From: JAFLDD01 sp049314715
GTDB lineage: Bacteria > Pseudomonadota > Alphaproteobacteria > Rickettsiales > UBA3002
Direction of reading: 5' to 3'
Length of the DNA: 8,669 bases
Assembly: GCA_049314715.1 (NCBI GenBank)
Contig: JBMOEL010000075.1
Span: forward strand, 1-8,669
Each line of letters opens with the position of its first letter. Position 1 is the stretch's first letter. The notes under the pieces are model-generated. The model was not told where the DNA came from. It worked only from the letters and a program-made list of their open reading frames with translations, and searched no databases. The position numbers and the translations under genes are program-made. This document shows, piece by piece, positions 5,082 to 8,669 of the stretch.

Positions 5082-6260
5082 ATGAAAGTTATAGCGTTTC
5101 TTACCGATGGCCCCAGCAAAGACGCCTGCACACAGGTGTTTGGCGCGCTGCCTTCTAAAGTGATTCACGGTGGCGCGAGCGAAGCCGTCACTTATCTCAA
5201 AGAAAATCCATCGCCCGAATTCGTGATTGTGGAGGTGCCCTCTGCCGAGGCTGCACCCGCCATGCTCGACCAGTTGGCCGACGTGGTGGCACCTGAAACC
5301 AAAGTAGTGATTACCGGAAAAATCGATACGTTCCGTTTCTATCAATGGCTTAAGGATATCGGGGTGCATGGGTATTTGCTCGAACCTTTTACACCCGCAC
5401 AGCTGCAAGAAATGCTTAAAGAATCTCCCACGCGCGGTGAGAAGTCGGAAAGTAAGAAGCCCTCCAAAGTCATCGCATTCATAGGCGCGCGTGGTGGTGT
5501 TGGCGCAACCACGCTTATTGCGAATACCGGCTATATCATTGCCACCGAGCAGAAAAAACCAACGGCGATTATCGATCTTGATTTGCATTTTGGTGCCCTC
5601 GCGCTGACGCATGACATTGAACCTAGCCGAGGCTTGCAGGATGCACTCGAAAAGCCAGATCGTATCGATGGACTATTCCTTGATCGCGTGATGACGAAAT
5701 ATGTCGATAATCTGTATCTGTTGAGTGCTGAAGAGCCACTGCATGAGGCAACCCCACATGATGCTACAGCAGCCGAGAAACTACTCTCTGCGCTGCGTGA
5801 AAAATTCGAAGTTATTCTCGTTGATTTGCCACATGTGATGACACCATTGACGCGCGCAATATTACTCGCAGCGGACGATGTCGTGGTAGTGAGCGAGTTA
5901 TCGTTAGGAAGCCTACGTGACGCCCTGCGCATTAAGGATTATGTAGTCGAGCAACTTCATCGCCCTGCGCCTAAAATTATTGCGAATCGTGAAGGACTAT
6001 ACGGTAAGCATGAACTGAAAATTGCTGATTTCGAGAAGCATATTGGCGTGAAACTCAGTGCGCACGTGCCGTTTCAGCCTGAGATATTTGCCGCGGCAAC
6101 ACAGGGTGAATTGGCAGCCAAAGTGATCAAACACCAAGATGTGCAAAAAGCACTGCATGCTATTGTGCATCTTGTTGCAGGCGGCGCCAAATCTGCTGAA
6201 GGCAAAAAAGCACAGGCCAAGCCATTATTGGGTGGTTTATTCGCACCCAAGAAAGGGTAA
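5082..6260 (+). CDS. cpaE: Tad pilus localisation ATPase CpaE (TadZ)
   Basis: CpaE/TadZ is a ParA/MinD-superfamily protein that places the pilus machine, at a cell pole in studied species. Residues 1-115 form a receiver-like fold (VIAFLTDG, FVIVEVPS, VVITGK, GYLLEPF). The usual phospho-acceptor Asp appears to be Glu51 and the usual Lys-Pro is Glu101-Pro102, so it looks like a pseudo-receiver. Residues about 128-370 form the ATPase: deviant Walker A GARGGVGATTL (135-145), IDLDLHFG (164-171) and Walker B VILVDLP (244-250). Ala142 sits where the P-loop Lys is expected; Ala or Ser at this place is common in alphaproteobacterial CpaE. The C-terminal tail PLLGGLFAPKKG is basic and hydrophobic. The length of 392 is normal. 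The ATG at 5082 has only a weak AGGCG upstream. The cpaF gene follows after 3 bp. Confidence 0.94.
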   Translation: MKVIAFLTDGPSKDACTQVFGALPSKVIHGGASEAVTYLKENPSPEFVIVEVPSAEAAPAMLDQLADVVAPETKVVITGKIDTFRFYQWLKDIGVHGYLLEPFTPAQLQEMLKESPTRGEKSESKKPSKVIAFIGARGGVGATTLIANTGYIIATEQKKPTAIIDLDLHFGALALTHDIEPSRGLQDALEKPDRIDGLFLDRVMTKYVDNLYLLSAEEPLHEATPHDATAAEKLLSALREKFEVILVDLPHVMTPLTRAILLAADDVVVVSELSLGSLRDALRIKDYVVEQLHRPAPKIIANREGLYGKHELKIADFEKHIGVKLSAHVPFQPEIFAAATQGELAAKVIKHQDVQKALHAIVHLVAGGAKSAEGKKAQAKPLLGGLFAPKKG

Positions 6261-6263
6261 TTC

Positions 6264-7682
6264 ATGTCAGGTTTTGGACGCAGGAATATCCCTGTCACAG
6301 GCCCTACAAGTGCGCCCACACCACCAGCTTCCGTTGCTGAAGCTCCAGCATTGCAAACCAATGAACGCTTGAGCGAGCGCGATCCACAGATGGCTCAGGC
6401 TGTTTCAAAAGATGCACCACAGATGGATGGTGAGCTGCATAAGACCAAAGAATTAATTTACGCAACGCTGATGGAGCAGATTGATCTGCCCACCGCTTCG
6501 CGCCTCAAAACCGAAGAGTTGCGCCGTCAAATCACCGACCTGATTGGCGAAATCGTGATGGAGAAGAAACTCGCCATCAACCAAGCAGAACAGCACGTAC
6601 TCGCCAATCAAATTGTCGATGATATGATTGGCCTAGGGCCGCTTGAGCCGTTACTGAAAGACGAAGCCATCACCGATATTATGGTCAATGGCCCGCAGCA
6701 AATTTATGTGGAGCGCAAGGGTAAGTTGGAGCTGACGGATATTCAATTTCGCGACAATGAACATGTCATGAATATCGCGCAGCGTATTGTGACAGCCGTT
6801 GGCAGACGCGTTGATGAATCGTCACCCATTTGTGATGCGCGCCTTAAAGATGGCTCACGCGTGAATGTGATTGCAACACCCTTATCACTCAAAGGTTGCA
6901 GTATTTCGATTCGTAAATTCTCGAAGAAAAAAATCACCCTCGATATTATGGCGGCTCAGGGCAACATCTCACCCAACCTGTGTACGGTGTTGAAAATTGC
7001 TGGCGCGTGTCGCCTTAACATCATTGTCTCGGGCGGTACGGGTTCGGGTAAAACCACGTTACTCAATGCACTCTCACGCATGATTGACCACGGTGAACGC
7101 GTCGTAACCATCGAGGATGCCGCCGAGTTGCAACTACAACAGCCGCATGTCGTGCCACTTGAAACGCGCCCTGCCAACCTTGAGGGCGGTGGTGAAATCA
7201 ACATGCGCGACCTGGTCAAAAACGCGCTGCGTATGCGCCCTGACCGTATTATCCTTGGTGAGGTGCGCGGTGGCGAAGCGCTTGATTTGCTGCAAGCCAT
7301 GAACACAGGCCATGATGGCTCGCTTGGCACACTCCACGCCAATAACCCGCGTGAGGCGCTGACGCGTTTAGAAAACATGGTGAACATGGCGGGCACGAAA
7401 CTGCCATCCAGTGCGATTCGTCACCAGATTGCTTCTGCTGTACAACTCATCGTGCAAATCCAGCGTATGCGCGATGGGATGCGCCGCATCACGCACGTGA
7501 CGGAAGTCGTCGGTATGGAAGGCGAGGTGGTCATTACGCAGGATTTATATACCTATGTCTTCCAAGGTGAAGACGCCAACGGCAAACTGATTGGCGAGTT
7601 CAAATCGACCGGACTGCGTCCCAATTTTTGTAAACAAGCAGCCTATTTCGGACTCGAAAAAGCGCTGCTGGATGCGATGTAA
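6264..7682 (+). CDS. cpaF: Tad pilus motor ATPase CpaF (TadA), type II/IV secretion ATPase family
   Basis: CpaF is the hexameric cytoplasmic ATPase that powers Flp pilus assembly, and retraction in Caulobacter. Residues 1-60 are a Pro/Ala/Gln-rich, probably disordered leader. Residues about 61-225 form the N-terminal domain with LGPLEPLLKDEAITDIMVNGP. The motor core has Walker A GGTGSGKTT (257-265), the Asp box RVVTIEDAAEL (279-289), Walker B RIILGEVRG (328-336) with Glu333, and the His box GSLGTLHANNP (352-362). All expected catalytic residues are present, so the enzyme should be active. The length is 472 residues. ATG 6264 has GAAAGGG (6251-6257) at good spacing. The tadB gene starts 2 bp after the stop, in keeping with its membrane-platform partner role. 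Confidence 0.97.
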   Translation: MSGFGRRNIPVTGPTSAPTPPASVAEAPALQTNERLSERDPQMAQAVSKDAPQMDGELHKTKELIYATLMEQIDLPTASRLKTEELRRQITDLIGEIVMEKKLAINQAEQHVLANQIVDDMIGLGPLEPLLKDEAITDIMVNGPQQIYVERKGKLELTDIQFRDNEHVMNIAQRIVTAVGRRVDESSPICDARLKDGSRVNVIATPLSLKGCSISIRKFSKKKITLDIMAAQGNISPNLCTVLKIAGACRLNIIVSGGTGSGKTTLLNALSRMIDHGERVVTIEDAAELQLQQPHVVPLETRPANLEGGGEINMRDLVKNALRMRPDRIILGEVRGGEALDLLQAMNTGHDGSLGTLHANNPREALTRLENMVNMAGTKLPSSAIRHQIASAVQLIVQIQRMRDGMRRITHVTEVVGMEGEVVITQDLYTYVFQGEDANGKLIGEFKSTGLRPNFCKQAAYFGLEKALLDAM

Positions 7683-7684
7683 AG

Positions 7685-8638
7685 ATGCTCTATCTCATCA
7701 CAGGTATGTTGGGTGCACTACTACTGGTGTTCGCCTTCGCAGATGGCGGCGCAAAAAAACGCAACGCACGGATTGCACGTGTTATCGGCCAGTCAACGTC
7801 TTCGCGCACGATCACGACGGTGGGGCAGTCCACACTGCGCCGCAAAGCAGTGGATTCCAAGTTACCCATCATTGGCGAAATCAAGAAGCTGAACCTAGAG
7901 ACGCTTGCCGAGCGCCTGCAAACCGCCGGGTTGCAGATGACGCCGAAACGTTATCTGTTGATGAATCTCATCATCGTAGTAGTGGTGGCGCTGCTGATTA
8001 TCATCATCAAAAAGAACCTAGTGCTTGGACTTTTGATAGGCATCATCGCTGGTATAGGGCTGCCCCACATGGTAGTAAGCCGCAAGCTTGCCAAGCGTAA
8101 GATTGAATTCATCAAGCTCTTTCCGGATGCGATTGATTTAATTGTGCGTGGGTTACGCGCAGGCTTACCCGTGAGTGAGTCGATGCAGATAGTCTCGCGT
8201 GAGATTGGCGCGCCCGTTGGACCCGTATTTGGTAATATCGCGCAGCAAATTGCCCTTGGTGTGCCGGTGGAAAAATCCATGGCGGATGTTGCGCAAAAGC
8301 TTGGCCTTACCGAGTTTAATTTCTTTGTAACTACCATTATTCTACAGCGCGAGACGGGTGGTAATCTCGGTGAAATTCTCGGCAATCTTTCTGAGATTTT
8401 GCGCCAACGCGCTATGATGAAGTTGAAAATTAAAGCGCTCTCATCCGAAGCCAAAGCTTCGGGTATTATCGTGGGAGCCTTACCATTTTTCGTACTCATC
8501 ATGCTGGCGATTGTATCACCGGATTATATCGCCGTGCTTTACACCGATTACCGTGGCAACTTGTCGGCACTGGGTGCCGCATGCAGTATGGCGATGGGTG
8601 CATTCGTCATGCGGAAGATGACGCAGTTTGAACTATGA
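7685..8638 (+). CDS. tadB: Tad pilus inner-membrane platform protein TadB (CpaG)
   Basis: TadB is a GspF/PilC-like polytopic protein that, with TadC, forms the platform on which the CpaF motor acts. Predicted membrane segments are residues about 3-18, a pair at about 91-108 and 111-130, and two near the C-terminus (about 259-278 and 293-309). The cytoplasmic T2SF domain (about 140-258) contains LFPDAIDLIVRGLRAGLPV, EIGAPVGPVF and LQRETGGNLGEILGNLS, which are strong family motifs. It continues into KIKALSSEAKASG before the membrane pair. The 317-residue length is normal. ATG 7685 lies 2 bp after the cpaF stop, with only weak ribosome-binding signal inside cpaF. Its stop overlaps the next start (ATGA). 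Confidence 0.95.
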   Translation: MLYLITGMLGALLLVFAFADGGAKKRNARIARVIGQSTSSRTITTVGQSTLRRKAVDSKLPIIGEIKKLNLETLAERLQTAGLQMTPKRYLLMNLIIVVVVALLIIIIKKNLVLGLLIGIIAGIGLPHMVVSRKLAKRKIEFIKLFPDAIDLIVRGLRAGLPVSESMQIVSREIGAPVGPVFGNIAQQIALGVPVEKSMADVAQKLGLTEFNFFVTTIILQRETGGNLGEILGNLSEILRQRAMMKLKIKALSSEAKASGIIVGALPFFVLIMLAIVSPDYIAVLYTDYRGNLSALGAACSMAMGAFVMRKMTQFEL

Positions 8639-8669
8639 GCAACATTAAAGGAAAACCACTCGATATCGA
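8635..8669 (+). CDS. tadC: start of probable tadC/cpaH (partial)
   Basis: An ATG at 8635-8637 overlaps the tadB stop in an ATGA arrangement, and the frame stays open to the right edge, giving MSNIKGKPLDI. Eleven residues are too few to identify a family. The assignment as TadC, the second platform protein, is inferred from the conserved tadB-tadC order and the coupled overlap seen elsewhere in this operon. Confidence 0.6.
   Translation, partial: MSNIKGKPLDI

Noticed and set aside
5496..5529. Inactivated P-loop in CpaE (Ala in place of the Walker A Lys) as evidence of gene decay
   Set aside because: GGVGATT/GGVGSST-type loops are usual in alphaproteobacterial CpaE, so this is a family trait and not a defect.
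5070..5612. 180-residue minus-strand ORF antisense to cpaE
   Set aside because: It is a shadow of the strongly supported cpaE frame; the translation shows no family features.
7591..8100. 169-residue + strand ORF across the cpaF-tadB junction
   Set aside because: It overlaps two well-identified genes in another frame and has a composition unlike real proteins (many His, Arg and Trp).
7951..8502. 183-residue minus-strand ORF antisense to tadB
   Set aside because: It is a shadow of tadB, which has clear T2SF motifs; the antisense translation is low in recognisable structure.

Overview
The window looks like chromosomal DNA of an alphaproteobacterium with roughly balanced base composition. The order cpaB-cpaC-cpaD-cpaE-cpaF-tadB-tadC and the clear CpaD-type lipoprotein are the alphaproteobacterial form of the Tad/Flp (type IVc) pilus locus. 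No rRNA, tRNA, insertion sequence or CRISPR array was seen. Genus cannot be read from the sequence.

Layout. Bases 1-104 hold the 3' end of an unidentified + strand gene. Bases 105-456 contain no convincing gene but are dense in inverted repeats: a GC-rich palindromic block (120-226), an AT-rich 10-bp stem (235-264), a 32-bp imperfect palindrome (272-303) and a 10-bp stem (348-374). A 54-residue predicted lipoprotein (457-621) follows; its C-terminus resembles that of the cut-off gene at the left edge. It converges on an unrecognised minus-strand ORF (625-933). About 200 bp of mostly AT-rich intergenic DNA then leads to a 360-residue EAL-domain protein (1138-2220) whose active site is partly degenerate.

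From 2312 to the right edge runs one tightly packed + strand operon. It encodes CpaB/RcpC (periplasmic, secretin-associated), CpaC/RcpA (outer-membrane secretin), a half-size CpaD lipoprotein, CpaE/TadZ (polar localisation ATPase with a pseudo-receiver), CpaF/TadA (pilus motor ATPase), TadB/CpaG (inner-membrane platform) and the first 11 codons of a probable tadC/cpaH. Gaps within it are 22 bp or less, with start/stop overlaps at cpaB-cpaC and tadB-tadC.

How the parts work together. CpaC forms the outer-membrane channel with CpaB and CpaD as periplasmic and lipoprotein partners. CpaE positions the machine, and CpaF drives extension and retraction through TadB/TadC. The pilin (flp/pilA) and prepilin peptidase (cpaA) genes that often precede cpaB are not here; the degenerate EAL gene takes that place. 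A c-di-GMP-binding or otherwise non-catalytic regulator of the pilus is the most interesting hypothesis for it. Apart from that, the small lipoprotein-like pair and the short CpaD, the window is a standard Tad assembly locus.
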